A stretch of 57,937 nt of DNA, taken from assembly GCA_016201735.1 (NCBI GenBank), contig JACQCH010000053.1:1-57937 (forward strand), given 5' to 3'. The translations under genes and the position numbers were made by a program. The notes under the pieces are model-generated. The model did not search any database and was not told where the DNA came from. It saw only the letters and a list, made by a program, of their open reading frames with translations. Shown piece by piece: positions 9,732-20,008 of the stretch (positions within the stretch are counted from its first letter, which is position 1; every line of letters starts with the position of its first letter). The stretch is from Candidatus Omnitrophota bacterium (lineage in GTDB: Bacteria; Omnitrophota; Gorgyraeia; 1-14-0-20-64-10).

Positions 9732-10004
9732 GTGTTGCCAACCGCGAGTGCTCAGCCCGTTGGCTGAGGCGATTTTGGAGCGAGACAAGGAGCGAGGAGC
9801 AAAGTGTACCCACCGTGGTACATGAGCGACGAGCGACGCAGTCGCAGCCCAAAAGCGACCAGCCCCTTCGGGGAAGCCCAGGCTTGGTCCATTTCTTCGT
9901 TGCTCCTCCTCGACGTGCTCCAGAGAGCACGCCTTCGTCGTCGCGCCTTGAACTGGCCACAAGCCTGGGCTTCCAACGGACTGATCACTCACGGTTGGCA
10001 ACAC
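9732..10004. mobile_element. 273 bp MITE-like element with 32 bp terminal inverted repeats
   Basis: GTGTTGCCAACCGCGAGTGCTCAGCCCGTTGG (9732-9763) vs reverse complement of 9973-10004 GTGTTGCCAACCGTGAGTGATCAGTCCGTTGG (29/32); internal IR GAAGCCCAGGCTTG...CAAGCCTGGGCTTC. Confidence 0.85.
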
Positions 10005-10072
10005 CACACGGCATTATATCAACGGGGGCGCTTGACAGGGAATTGGAAAACCCGTAGGGTAGTCTAACTCCA

Positions 10073-11527
10073 ATGGACGGACGGGCCCGGAACTTGATCG
10101 AGCAGACCATCAAATCCTTGAAGCGGCGGGGAGTGGACTACGCCGACCTGCGCTGGGTCAAGGAGCTGCACGAGGAGATCATCGTTCAGAACCTGGCCGT
10201 CCAGCACATCAGCCACTCCACCTCGGAAGGGGTCTCGATCCGGGTCCTTCACCGGGGAGCTTGGGGATACGCCGCTTCCAGCCGGCTCGACGGGCCGGGC
10301 CTCAAGCACACGGCGGACCAGGCCTTGGAGATGGCTCGGGCTGTCGCCTTAACCTCCCAGGGGAAAATCTCCCTCCCGGCGGTGGAACCGGTCCGGGCCC
10401 ATTACGCCACCTCGCTCGAGGTGGATCCGTTCCAGGTGGAGCTCCAGAAAAAGCTGGATTACCTGTTCTGGGCGGCGCAGGTTTTAAAGGATCATCCCAA
10501 CATCAAGACCGCCACCGCGAGTCTGGAGTTTTACCGGACCAACAAATTGTTCTGCTCGACGGAGGGCTCTCTGATCGAGCAGGAGACCACCGAATCCGGC
10601 GGGATGCTCGAAGCCACCGCCATCCTGGGCAACGAGGTCCAGCGCCGTTCCTACCCGACAGCCAATTCCTCCAGCTTAAATCAAGGGGGCTACGAATCGG
10701 TCAAGGGGTTGGATTTCATCGGCCAAGCGGCGAGGGTCCGGAAAGAAGCCGTGGAGCTCCTGCGGGCCAAGGAGTGTCCGGCAGAGATGACCACGGTGAT
10801 CTTGATGCCGGACCAGTTAATCCTTCAACTCCATGAATCCTGCGGCCACCCGGTGGAGCTGGATCGGGCGCTGGGGATGGAACTTTCCTTCGCGGGGGGA
10901 TCGTTCTTGACACCGGACCTGCTGGACCATTTCCGGTATGGCTCGAAATGGGTCAACATCACCGCCGACGCGACCACCCCTTCCGGCTGCGGCACCTTCG
11001 GCTACGACGACGAAGGGGTGCCGGCCCAGCGGGTCCCGATCATCCGGGATGGAATCTTCGTCGGATATTTAAGTTCCCGGGAGACGGCTGGCCGGATCAA
11101 AAGATCCTCGTCGGGGGCGATGCGGGCGGAGGGATGGAACTCGGTCCCGATCGTCCGGATGACCAACGTCAATCTGGAGCCGGGGACCGGCACCGTGGCT
11201 GATTTGATCCGGGACACGAAGAAGGGAATCTTGATGGCGACCAATAAAAGCTGGTCGATCGATGACCGGCGGCTGAACTTCCAGTTCGGAACGGAGATCG
11301 GCTGGGAAATCAAGAACGGAGCCGTCGGCCAGGTGCTCAAGAATCCGATGTACACCGGGATCACACCGGAATTCTGGGGCTCCTGCAACGGCGTCGCCGG
11401 CAAGGGAGAGTGGCAGCTCTTCGGCGTCCCCAACTGCGCCAAGGGGGAGCCAGTCCAGATCATGCACGTCGGGCACGGGGCCTCCCCGGCCCGTTTCGAA
11501 CGGGTCCAGGTGGGGAGGAAGCGATGA
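10073..11527 (+). CDS. tldD: metalloprotease TldD
   Basis: LHESCGHPVELDR (HExxxH-type), paired with second TldD/PmbA paralogue downstream. Confidence 0.88.
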   Translation: MDGRARNLIEQTIKSLKRRGVDYADLRWVKELHEEIIVQNLAVQHISHSTSEGVSIRVLHRGAWGYAASSRLDGPGLKHTADQALEMARAVALTSQGKISLPAVEPVRAHYATSLEVDPFQVELQKKLDYLFWAAQVLKDHPNIKTATASLEFYRTNKLFCSTEGSLIEQETTESGGMLEATAILGNEVQRRSYPTANSSSLNQGGYESVKGLDFIGQAARVRKEAVELLRAKECPAEMTTVILMPDQLILQLHESCGHPVELDRALGMELSFAGGSFLTPDLLDHFRYGSKWVNITADATTPSGCGTFGYDDEGVPAQRVPIIRDGIFVGYLSSRETAGRIKRSSSGAMRAEGWNSVPIVRMTNVNLEPGTGTVADLIRDTKKGILMATNKSWSIDDRRLNFQFGTEIGWEIKNGAVGQVLKNPMYTGITPEFWGSCNGVAGKGEWQLFGVPNCAKGEPVQIMHVGHGASPARFERVQVGRKR

Positions 11528-11750
11528 GAGCTTCGGGGTGGCGGGGGTGGGCTGGATCCCGCCAGCAGGGCCGACGATTGAGGCACAAGCCCCTATGGAA
11601 TGGAGACCCAAGCTGAAATGAACGACTTTCCATGGAGAGGCCTGTTGGGTTTGGCCGCCTGCCCATGCTCTGACACGGTCAATGTGAACAATCCATCCAA
11701 TGAGGCCCGATGCCGGGAGCCAGCCCGCCCCCGACAGGACCCCGAAGGAT
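11528..11750. mobile_element. dispersed repeat family 1, copy A (full length)
   Basis: CTTCGGGGTGGCGGGGGTGGGCTGG left end and inverted right end CCAGCCCGCCCCCGACAGGACCCCGAAGG; core GACTTTCCATGGAGAG...CCTGTTGGGTT...GGTCAATGTGAACAATCCATCC shared with copies B-D. Confidence 0.85.
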
Positions 11751-11795
11751 CAGCACGGACTGCGCCACCGAGCCGGAGGTTTCGGGAGGAATCCC

Positions 11796-13151
11796 ATGCT
11801 GCTGGGTGAGTCGAGGATCGTCACGGCCCTGAGGAAGGCGGCGAAGGCCTCCCCCGCGGATGAAACTTTGATCGCCGCGCAGAGGGAGAGCTTCACCACC
11901 TTCCGGTTCGCCGGCGAACGGATTCACCAGAATTTCCAGGAAGAGGATGTGACGGTCTGGATCAAGGTCGCCTGCGGCGGCCGGATGGGAGTGGCCACGA
12001 CCTGCTCTTTAAGCCACGAGGCGCTGATGCGGGCGATTGAGAGCGCCGTGACGATCGCCCGGGTGACCGCCAAACAGGTCGCCCCGGCCTTCAGCACGGC
12101 TCCATCGAAAACGCAGACCCCGAAGTTGACCACCCATTTCCCGGCGACCGTCCACCAGCCCTTGACCGAGATCGTCCCGATGATCCAACGGCTTTGGACG
12201 AAAGCGAAATCTTCCGGGATGAGTTTGGCCGGTTCCTTCGTCCGGGGAGAGGAGGAGCTTGCCGTCGTCGGCTCCCGGGGGCTGACTCAATATCAACCCT
12301 TCTCGATCGCCGGCTTGCGGCTGGTTCCGACGAAAGGGCGGGCCTCCGGTTTTTCCGCCCAGGCGGTGCGGGATCTCAATATCCTGGATTCGGAAGGGCT
12401 TCTTGCGCGGGCGATGCGATTTTGCCGGATGAATGAAAATCCCCAAGAGATTCCCTTAGGAAAATACAACGTCCTTCTGGAACCAGAGGCGGTCGCGGAA
12501 CTGTTGGAGTGGCTCGGGTACATCGGGTTCGGGGCGAAGCAGGTGATGGAACGGACCAGCTTCATGGCCGGCCGGATGGGGGAAAAGATCATGGGCCGAT
12601 CCATTTCCATCCATGACGACGGAGCCAATCCGGAGGGACTGGGGGTCCCTTTCGACTACGAGGGAATCCCAAAACAGCGGGTCTCCCTGATTGACCAGGG
12701 GGTCGCCTCCGGAATCGTCTACGACAGCCAGTTCGCCAAGCTCCACCGCCAAACTTCGACCGGCCACGCCGGCTCGTACGATCAGTACGAAGGCCCCTTG
12801 CCCACCAACCTGTTCCTCTCCGCCGGCGACACCTCGCGGGAAGAACTTTTGAAAAAGATGGACCGGGGACTCTGGATCACCCGCTTCCATTACGTGAGCG
12901 GCCTCTTAAAAACTCAAGAGGCCTTAATGACGGGGCTGACCCGGGACGGGACCTTTCTCGTCAAGAAGGGAAAGTCCAACGGGGCGGTGAAGAACCTGCG
13001 GTTTACTCAGTCGATCCTGGAGGCCTTCTCAAACGTCGCGGCGGCCTCCAAAGAGCGGCATCTCGTCGCGGATCCAGCCCAAGGCCTCTCCGCCGCGGTC
13101 TGCCCGGCCCTGCTCATCAAAAACTTCACCTTCACCGGCCAGACAAAGTGA
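11796..13151 (+). CDS. pmbA: TldE/PmbA family protein
   Basis: ATG at 11796 preceded by GGAGGA; TSFMAGRMGEKIMG, STGHAGSYDQYEGPLPTNLFLSAGD. Confidence 0.85.
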   Translation: MLLGESRIVTALRKAAKASPADETLIAAQRESFTTFRFAGERIHQNFQEEDVTVWIKVACGGRMGVATTCSLSHEALMRAIESAVTIARVTAKQVAPAFSTAPSKTQTPKLTTHFPATVHQPLTEIVPMIQRLWTKAKSSGMSLAGSFVRGEEELAVVGSRGLTQYQPFSIAGLRLVPTKGRASGFSAQAVRDLNILDSEGLLARAMRFCRMNENPQEIPLGKYNVLLEPEAVAELLEWLGYIGFGAKQVMERTSFMAGRMGEKIMGRSISIHDDGANPEGLGVPFDYEGIPKQRVSLIDQGVASGIVYDSQFAKLHRQTSTGHAGSYDQYEGPLPTNLFLSAGDTSREELLKKMDRGLWITRFHYVSGLLKTQEALMTGLTRDGTFLVKKGKSNGAVKNLRFTQSILEAFSNVAAASKERHLVADPAQGLSAAVCPALLIKNFTFTGQTK

Positions 13152-13204
13152 CGTGAGGCCCGGACTTGCGCGAGTACCAAACGAGAGCAAGTCCGACGAC
13201 CGAA

Positions 13205-13239
13205 CGTCATCCCGAGGCCCGAAGGGCCGAGGGATCTCG
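13205..13239. repeat. REP-like palindromic repeat between convergent genes
   Basis: CGTCATCCCGAGGCCCGAAGGGCCGAGGGATCTC. Confidence 0.6.
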
Positions 13240-13242
13240 TAA

Positions 13243-14250
13243 CTACGGCGTAGTATTATCCAGCTGCTTCCAGTCGGTGCCGTTGTATCCGTAGAAGTGA
13301 TTGTCTGTGGTATTGTAGATGATCAAGCCGGCAGCGGGAGAGGCAATCGCATCGCGCTGGGCAACCGTCATCCGGGGTGGGAGAAACCCCTGCGGAGTCA
13401 GCCCTTCGGCGATCGCGTTCGTCGAGCTCACTTCTAGGACCGCAGAGGCGTCCGGTGTGGTGGTTCCCATCCCAACGTTTCCGGCAGCCGTAAGGGCCAA
13501 TCGAACAGGAAAAGCACCGCCTTCGGGATGATAGAGGATATGAAAATCGTGGTCCCTCCCTGCGCCCCCAAGTTTATGAGCTATCTGCCATCGAGTTCCA
13601 TTTATGGAATCGCTGGCAATTAAGTTAATCCCACAATAGTTGTCTATCCTATCTCCTCCCGCTCGAATCTGAAGATAAGCGGCATCCTCACGCTCGGAAA
13701 TATCTAAAATCTGATTCGGGCTCTCGGTTCCGATTCCAACCCTTAAGGCAGCTCCACCCGGCGCTGGCGTGTCCGCGCCCCGTGAGAACAAGATCTGAGT
13801 AGTCGAATCGTCGGCCCCCTGAATCCGAAGCATCGTACCGGCGGGAGTGGCTGTGCTGAAAGTCCCGATCCCAACCATCTTCGAAACCAGCAGGTTCCCA
13901 TCAGTCAAGTTCGTGTCCGTGGGGTTGGTCAGAGAATAAGGGGTACCCACCGTCGCCCGCTTGGCGTGAAGCCGATCAAATTCTCCGGTCAATTGCGCCG
14001 GGACGTACGTCGACAACTCGATTCTCTCATCCGCCCACGCCGCCGCAACGAATGCTCCAGCGAGAAGAAATCCAATCAGGAGCCATTTATAAGAATGAGA
14101 TGGACTGTACGACTTTCCATGGAGAGACCTGTTGGGTTTGGTCACCCATCCCTGATCTAACATGGTTACTGTGAACAATCCATCCGATAAAAGCCGATGC
14201 CGGGAGCCAGTCCGCCCCCGACAGTTAGACCCCGAAAGGTTTGTATTCAT
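13243..14250 (-). CDS. secreted protein with tail-fibre-like C terminus
   Basis: Hydrophobic segment [21 protein letters not shown]-terminal [23 protein letters not shown]-terminal ~50 aa read through repeat copy B. Confidence 0.55.
   Translation of the reverse strand: MNTNLSGSNCRGRTGSRHRLLSDGLFTVTMLDQGWVTKPNRSLHGKSYSPSHSYKWLLIGFLLAGAFVAAAWADERIELSTYVPAQLTGEFDRLHAKRATVGTPYSLTNPTDTNLTDGNLLVSKMVGIGTFSTATPAGTMLRIQGADDSTTQILFSRGADTPAPGGAALRVGIGTESPNQILDISEREDAAYLQIRAGGDRIDNYCGINLIASDSINGTRWQIAHKLGGAGRDHDFHILYHPEGGAFPVRLALTAAGNVGMGTTTPDASAVLEVSSTNAIAEGLTPQGFLPPRMTVAQRDAIASPAAGLIIYNTTDNHFYGYNGTDWKQLDNTTP
14103..14243. mobile_element. dispersed repeat family 1, copy B (left-truncated)
   Basis: GACTTTCCATGGAGAGACCTGTTGGGTTTGG...GTGAACAATCCATCC...GATGCCGGGAGCCAGTCCGCCCCCGACAG...ACCCCGAAAGG. 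Confidence 0.8.
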
Positions 14251-15158
14251 CGTAATTTCCTCCTGACTCCCTGTTCATTCATGACTTTCAGCATCGTCTG
14301 GCCGATGGAGGCCGGGTTTTCGGCGACGGCGACTTCGGCCCCTTTGAGGGCCTGGATCTTCGAGGCATGCGTCCCCTGGCCCTGAGCGATCACCGCCCCG
14401 GCGTGACCCATCCGTTTCTCCCTCGGAGCGGTCGCCCCCGCCACGAAGGCGACGACCGGTTTGGTGACATGTTTGCGGATGAAGACCGCGGCTTCTTCTT
14501 CCGCGGTTCCGCCGATTTCGCCGATCAACACGATCCCCGCCGTTTCCCGATCCCGCTCAAACAGCTCCAGGATCTCCACGAAGCTGGTCCCCGGGACGGT
14601 GTCCCCTCCAATCCCCACACAGGTGGACTGCCCCAGCCCCAATTGGGTGAGCTGCCAGACCGCTTCGTAGGTTAAGGTGCCGGATCGGGAGACGACCCCG
14701 ATCGATCCGGGCCGATGAATGTAGCCGGGCATGATCCCGATCTTTGCCTGGCCCGGCGTGATCAGCCCCGGGCCGTTGGGCCCGATGAGGACCGGGGCCA
14801 CCCCTTGAGGAGACTGTCCTTTCATCCAGCTCTTGACCTTGACCATGTCCAGAGCGGGGATCCCTTCCGTGATCACTACAATGAGGGACAGATGCGCTTT
14901 GGCCGCCTCCAAGATCGCCTCTCCTCCAAACCGGGCGGGGACGAAAATGCAGGTAGCGGTGGCACCCGTCTCCCGGACCGCCTCGGCCACTGTGTCAAAG
15001 ACAGGCAGCTCCTCCCAACGGGTCCCACCCCTCCCAGGGGTGACGCCTCCGATCACCTGAGTTCCATACTCCCGCATCTGGGCGGCATGGAAGGAGCCGG
15101 CGCGGCCGGTGATTCCCTGAACGAGAACCCGCGTGTCCTTATTGATGAGAATGCTCAC
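14247..15158 (-). CDS. sucD: succinyl-CoA ligase alpha subunit
   Basis: [39 protein letters not shown]. Confidence 0.95.
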   Translation of the reverse strand: MSILINKDTRVLVQGITGRAGSFHAAQMREYGTQVIGGVTPGRGGTRWEELPVFDTVAEAVRETGATATCIFVPARFGGEAILEAAKAHLSLIVVITEGIPALDMVKVKSWMKGQSPQGVAPVLIGPNGPGLITPGQAKIGIMPGYIHRPGSIGVVSRSGTLTYEAVWQLTQLGLGQSTCVGIGGDTVPGTSFVEILELFERDRETAGIVLIGEIGGTAEEEAAVFIRKHVTKPVVAFVAGATAPREKRMGHAGAVIAQGQGTHASKIQALKGAEVAVAENPASIGQTMLKVMNEQGVRRKLR

Positions 15159-16321
15159 GGGTTTGCCGCCTCGACGACCTTCCGGGCCGCCTCGTCCATG
15201 TCGGAGGCAGTGATGAATCCGAGACCGGACTCCTGAAGGAGTTTCCTCCCCAGTTCCACGTTAGTCCCTTCCAGCCGGACTACGAGGGGAACCTTAATCT
15301 TCATGGTCTTGGCGGCTCCAATAATTCCCTGGGCGACCAAATCGCACTTCATGATTCCGCCGAAGATATTGACCAGGACCGCCCGAACCTGTCCGTCGGC
15401 TAAGATCAACTTGAAGGCCTCCCGCACTTGATTCAAGTCCGCCCCTCCTCCCACGTCGAGGAAATTGGCCGGCTCCCCCCCATGGAGTTTGATCAAGTCC
15501 ATGGTTGCCATCGCGAGACCCGCCCCGTTGACCATGCAACCGATGGAGCCGTTCAAACCCACGTAGCTGATCCCAATCTCCCGGGCCTTCGCTTCCGAGG
15601 GACTGTCGGCGTCGGCGGTCTTGAAACCGGACAGTTCCGGATGCCGGAACAGGCCGTTGTCATCAAAGGTGAGTTTGGCATCCAGCGCCACCGGGCCCAG
15701 CTCCTTCGTCAACGCCCAGGGATTCACCTCCACCAGCGAGGCATCCAACTCGAAAAACCCCCGGGCAAAGGCCAGCAGCTGCTGGACCGCCGCCTCCCGA
15801 TGCTCCGAAGGAAGCCCAAGCCAGTTGACAATCTGCCGGGCCTGGAACGGAAGGAGACCCAAAAGAGGATCGAAGGAGGTTGTCTGGATCGCCTGCGGAT
15901 TTTCCAGAGCCAGTTCCTCAATCGCCACCCCTCCCTCTTTCGCCGCGACCACCATCGGCAGTCCTTTGCTCCGGTCAATCAGGATCCCAATGTAAAACTC
16001 CTTTTGGAGAGTGAGGCCTTGCTCAAGAAGAACGGTTTTTACCGGCACCCCCTCGGGTCCGGTCTGAGGGGTGACCAGACGTTTGCCCAATAGATCGGCG
16101 GCGGCGGAGATCGCTTTCTTGAGGTCGGCGACTTTGACGATCCCACCTGCTTTTCCCCGGCCGCCGGCATAGACCTGCGCTTTCACAATGAGCGGAAATC
16201 TCCCGACTTTTTTAGCGAAGGCGGCGGTCAGTTGATTCGGGCGGGATAAAACAGCGCCCCGGGGAATCGGGATCCCCCAGGAGGAGAGAATTTTTTTTGC
16301 CTGATGTTCAAGGAGCCGCAT
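15155..16321 (-). CDS. sucC: succinyl-CoA ligase beta subunit
   Basis: [29 protein letters not shown]. Confidence 0.95.
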   Translation of the reverse strand: MRLLEHQAKKILSSWGIPIPRGAVLSRPNQLTAAFAKKVGRFPLIVKAQVYAGGRGKAGGIVKVADLKKAISAAADLLGKRLVTPQTGPEGVPVKTVLLEQGLTLQKEFYIGILIDRSKGLPMVVAAKEGGVAIEELALENPQAIQTTSFDPLLGLLPFQARQIVNWLGLPSEHREAAVQQLLAFARGFFELDASLVEVNPWALTKELGPVALDAKLTFDDNGLFRHPELSGFKTADADSPSEAKAREIGISYVGLNGSIGCMVNGAGLAMATMDLIKLHGGEPANFLDVGGGADLNQVREAFKLILADGQVRAVLVNIFGGIMKCDLVAQGIIGAAKTMKIKVPLVVRLEGTNVELGRKLLQESGLGFITASDMDEAARKVVEAANP

Positions 16322-16332
16322 TCAGAAAACCA

Positions 16333-16373
16333 AAAGGGGTCAGCCCCCTTTTTTGACGGGGTCTGCCCCCTTT
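16333..16373. repeat. two tandem ~22 bp GC/T-rich units
   Basis: GGGGTCAGCCCCCTTTTTTGAC GGGGTCTGCCCCCTTTAAG, overlapping the mdh 3' end. Confidence 0.75.
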
Positions 16374-17302
16374 AAGAAAGCGTCCACCACGTCCATGTCC
16401 TGCCGGACTCCTTTGGCGGAAGCAGCGAGCGCGGCTTTTTCATTGGGGTCGAGCGGAATCTCCAGGATCTGCTCGACACCCCGAGCTCCCAGCCGGACCG
16501 GGACGCCGCAAAAAACGTCCCGAAGCCCGTACTCTCCTTTTAAACAAACAGAGGCCGGCAGGACCCGCTTCTCATCCCGCAGGATCGACTGCACCATGTC
16601 GGCCACGGAGCTGGCCGGGGCGTAAAAAGCGGATCCGGTCTTTAAGAGTTTCACCACCTCAGCGCCCCCTTCCCGGGTTCGCTGAATCAACGCTTCCAAA
16701 TCGGAGGCGGAGAGAAGTTCGGCAATGGGAACTCCGGAAACGGTGGTGAACCGCTTGAGCGGCACCATGCTGTCCCCATGCCCGCCTAAGACAAGGGCCT
16801 GAATATCCTTCACCGACAACCGGAGTTTTTGAGCGGCGAACGCCCGCAGGCGGGCGGAGTCCAGAACCCCGGCCATCCCCAGAACCCGCTCCGTTGGGAA
16901 ACCGCTTAAGCGCCAGGCCAGATAAGTCATCGGATCCAAGGGGTTCGTCACCACAAGAAGGATCGCCTCCGGGGCGTGGCGGACGACGTTCGGGATAATG
17001 GATTGGAGGATCTTGGCGTTGGCTTCCAGGAGATCGGATCGGGACATCCCCGGCTTTCGGGCGAGACCTGCGGTCACCACCACCACTGCGGCTCCCTGGA
17101 TCCCCTCGTAGGTGGTGGATCCGGAGATGAAACCATCGTGCCCTTCCAGCGGAGCGGCCTCGGCCAAATCAAGGGCCTTGCCCTGCGCCAAACCCTCCAC
17201 CACGTCCACCAGCGCTACATCAGCCAACCCCCGCTCGAGGATCCGCTGGGCGCAGGTCGCCCCGACATTGCCCGCCCCGATAATGGCGACCTTTTGCCGC
17301 AT
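16340..17302 (-). CDS. mdh: malate dehydrogenase
   Basis: KVAIIGAGNVGATCAQRILERGLADVALVDV; GGHGDSMVPL. Confidence 0.93.
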   Translation of the reverse strand: MRQKVAIIGAGNVGATCAQRILERGLADVALVDVVEGLAQGKALDLAEAAPLEGHDGFISGSTTYEGIQGAAVVVVTAGLARKPGMSRSDLLEANAKILQSIIPNVVRHAPEAILLVVTNPLDPMTYLAWRLSGFPTERVLGMAGVLDSARLRAFAAQKLRLSVKDIQALVLGGHGDSMVPLKRFTTVSGVPIAELLSASDLEALIQRTREGGAEVVKLLKTGSAFYAPASSVADMVQSILRDEKRVLPASVCLKGEYGLRDVFCGVPVRLGARGVEQILEIPLDPNEKAALAASAKGVRQDMDVVDAFLKGADPVKKGG

Positions 17303-17305
17303 CGG

Positions 17306-18655
17306 TCAACTGCGCTGAGCGAGCGGAACGTATTTCCGTTCGGGCGGACCGGTATAAATCTGACGGGGCCGGTTGATCTTGAACCCGGGGGATTCGAGCA
17401 TCTCCCGCCAATGAGCGAGCCACCCGGCCAGGCGGCCCAAGGCGAAGATCACGGTGAACTGATCCGTCGGGATCCCGATGGCCCGGAGGAGAATCCCGCT
17501 GTAGAAATCGACGTTCGGATACAGCTTCCGGGAGATGAAGTACTCGTCCTTTAAGGCCACCTCTTCCAGATGCTTGGCCAAATCCAAAAGGGGATCGTGG
17601 ACTCCCAAGCGGGCCAGCACCTTATCGCAGGCCGCCTTCAAGATCTTGGCCCGGGGATCGAAATTCTTGTAGACCCGGTGGCCGAATCCCATCAGGCGGA
17701 AACCGGAGGTTTTGTCCTTGGCCATCCCGATGTATTTGCCGAAGTCGCCCCCCGCCTGATGAATCGCCTCCAACATCTCGATGACCTCCTGGTTGGCCCC
17801 GCCGTGAAGAGGCCCCCAGAGGGCCGCCATTCCGGCGGAAATGGAAACGAAGGCGTTGGCCCGGGAGGAGCCGACCATCCGGACCGTCGAGGTGCTGCAG
17901 TTCTGCTCGTGATCGGCGTGAAGAATAAGAACCTGCCTGAGGGCTCGGACGATCACTTCATCCGGCTGCTGCGGGTTGGCCGAAGAGCCGAACAAGATAT
18001 AGAGGAAGTTGGCCACGGGGGAAGCGTCCCGTCGGGGAGGGATGATCGGAAGCCCATGCCGGCGCCGGTAGCCGAACGCCGCAATGGTGGACACCTGCGC
18101 CAGGAGGGTCAGGATCACCGCGTCCATTTCTTCCCGGGTGGGAGAGGGATGGGTCAGCTCCGGATAATAGCCGGAGAGGGCCGCTGTCGCGGAGGAGAGA
18201 ACCGCCATCGGATGGGCGGTCTTCGGGAAATTGTCGAAGATCCGCTCCATTCCGTCGGGCAGGTCGTACCGTTCGGCGATCCGGCCCGTGAACTGCTCCA
18301 GCTCCCGCCGGGAAGGAAGATTCCCGTAGATCAGAAGATAGGCGACTTCCGAATGGGTGGCGTATTCCGCCAGTTCCTCAATGGGATACCCCCGGTAGCG
18401 CAGGATTCCCCGCTCTCCATCGAGGAAGGTGATGCCGCTGGTGCAGGAGGCGGTATTGACAAAACCAGGGTCCAGGGTGACCGCCCCGGTGGAATCCCGG
18501 AGACGGCTGATATCAATTCCTTTTTCCTGTTCGCTGCCGGTCATCACCGACAGGTCGACCACCTTGCCGCCCAGTTTAAGCTGGGCAGTTTCTGGGTTAG
18601 ACTGTGACACGTGCGCTCCCTTTTCGGTTTCCGTTTCCGGATGTTTGGTGTTCAT
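17306..18655 (-). CDS. gltA: citrate synthase
   Basis: GILRYRGYPIEELAEYATHSEVAYLLIYGNLP; MGFGHRVYKNFDPRAKI. Confidence 0.95.
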   Translation of the reverse strand: MNTKHPETETEKGAHVSQSNPETAQLKLGGKVVDLSVMTGSEQEKGIDISRLRDSTGAVTLDPGFVNTASCTSGITFLDGERGILRYRGYPIEELAEYATHSEVAYLLIYGNLPSRRELEQFTGRIAERYDLPDGMERIFDNFPKTAHPMAVLSSATAALSGYYPELTHPSPTREEMDAVILTLLAQVSTIAAFGYRRRHGLPIIPPRRDASPVANFLYILFGSSANPQQPDEVIVRALRQVLILHADHEQNCSTSTVRMVGSSRANAFVSISAGMAALWGPLHGGANQEVIEMLEAIHQAGGDFGKYIGMAKDKTSGFRLMGFGHRVYKNFDPRAKILKAACDKVLARLGVHDPLLDLAKHLEEVALKDEYFISRKLYPNVDFYSGILLRAIGIPTDQFTVIFALGRLAGWLAHWREMLESPGFKINRPRQIYTGPPERKYVPLAQRS

Positions 18656-18726
18656 AACGAAGAAGAGAAATTATACCCTAAAGGGCTCCTTGACGCAACG
18701 GCTTGGGCGGGGAGGTAGAGTCCCTT

Positions 18727-19440
18727 TCAGTGGGCGGCAGGGGTGGTTTTCTTGATGTAGAGCCGAACCCGATACAGATCCGTCTGTCCGTCCCCGTTGA
18801 AATCCAGGCCTTTCTTCCCGTCCCCATCCAGATCGGTCACATGATCCTCCACCACCATCACCACCCCATCCCCATGGTTCGAAAAGTCGTTTGCCGTCCC
18901 CGGAGCCGTCTGGTATCTGGCCTGGAATTCGGCCGGCAGATCCAATTCCACTCGGGCGGTAGCAGTCGCGGTAGGGGGTTTAAAAGGCGGCCTCTGACTG
19001 GCGAACGGCCCGCTGTTTCCCAACTTCTGATCCACGTAAACTCCGGGGGCCAATTTCGGCAGTCCGGCGGGGCCGGTCCCCCCGACGGAAAGCCGGAGCT
19101 GATCGGCCACCGCCTGCAGCCAGTTGATTCCGACCAGCTCCGACTCGGAACGGAAACTGACCCGCCGGCCGAAAACAAAAACCGAGAAGATCCCGCTGGC
19201 GACGAGTCCTAAAATCACCATCGCCAGCAAAATCTCCAGCAGCGTCATCCCTTTGCTGCCACCCCCCCTCGGTCCGGGGCCATCGCATGAGACCTTCGGG
19301 GTACTGTCGGGGGCGGGCTGGCTCCCGGCATCGGCCTCATTGGATGTGGTATTCACATTGACCATGTCAGAGTATCGGCAGATGGCCGAACCCAATAGGA
19401 TGTTCCATGGAAAGGCGTTCATTTCAGCTTGGGTTTCCAT
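18727..19440 (-). CDS. type IV pilin-like minor pilin (PilV-like); N-terminal start uncertain
   Basis: SKG|MTLLEILLAMVILGLVASGIFSVFVF prepilin N-terminal motif. Confidence 0.7.
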   Translation of the reverse strand: METQAEMNAFPWNILLGSAICRYSDMVNVNTTSNEADAGSQPAPDSTPKVSCDGPGPRGGGSKGMTLLEILLAMVILGLVASGIFSVFVFGRRVSFRSESELVGINWLQAVADQLRLSVGGTGPAGLPKLAPGVYVDQKLGNSGPFASQRPPFKPPTATATARVELDLPAEFQARYQTAPGTANDFSNHGDGVVMVVEDHVTDLDGDGKKGLDFNGDGQTDLYRVRLYIKKTTPAAH

Positions 19441-19506
19441 TCAACAGAGCTCGACCTCAAACGTCGGCCTTGCTGGCTGGAGCCAGCCCGCCCCCGACCC
19501 CGAGGG
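19281..19506. mobile_element. dispersed repeat family 1, copy C (inverted relative to A)
   Basis: TGAGACCTTCGGGGTACTGTCGGGGGCGGGCTGGCTCCCGGCATCGGCC...CCAGCCCGCCCCCGACCCCGAGG; core matches A and D. Confidence 0.85.
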
Positions 19507-19519
19507 TGGTCGGCCCAAC

Positions 19520-20008
19520 CTAGATGCCGGGTCCATACGAGGCCTTCGCTTGAACTTTGAAACGGCCGCTGCCCGATGGCTCTTCGGTGATCCGGAGGGT
19601 AACTTCCTTCTTTTTGACGGCGCTGCCCATTTGTAAATCAGCGATGTCGGGCTTATCGAGCGCCTCCCTCGAGTCGATGTGCCCGGCGGCCCGAGCCGCT
19701 GCGGTCGTTGCAAACGAAGAAACGAGGTACGGGGGATTCCCACTCTGGGCGGATTTGGTTTTCACCACGTTGGCGAAACCATTGACCCCGGGAAAATTGG
19801 AATCCGTGTACGTGGTGTCCAGCCGGAGCCGGGCATCGGCATACTGGAGCCCTCCCTCCGCAGCGGAGAAGGCGATCGCCCGGCTTTCCTGGAAGAAAGA
19901 GAGATTGAACCGGCGAAAGGTGACGCTTAAGACGACAGCCGCGAGCAGGGAGACCAGGAGGGCCAACGTGACGGCCAGAGCCAGGGCAACTCCCTTCGGT
20001 TTCTTCAC
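19520..20008 (-). CDS. PilX-like minor pilin
   Basis: GTG start KKPKG|VALALAVTLALLVSLLAAVVLSVTFRRF. Confidence 0.65.
   Translation of the reverse strand: MKKPKGVALALAVTLALLVSLLAAVVLSVTFRRFNLSFFQESRAIAFSAAEGGLQYADARLRLDTTYTDSNFPGVNGFANVVKTKSAQSGNPPYLVSSFATTAAARAAGHIDSREALDKPDIADLQMGSAVKKKEVTLRITEEPSGSGRFKVQAKASYGPGI

Noticed and set aside
9729-9960. N-terminal extension of the ATP-grasp ORF to 9960
   Set aside because: This part translates the 273 bp inverted-repeat element; MRYTPVKAMEAV at 9729 is the sensible start.
11700-11795. Upstream start for the pmbA ORF
   Set aside because: Overlaps repeat copy A; ATG at 11796 has a GGAGGA site and matches the family N terminus.
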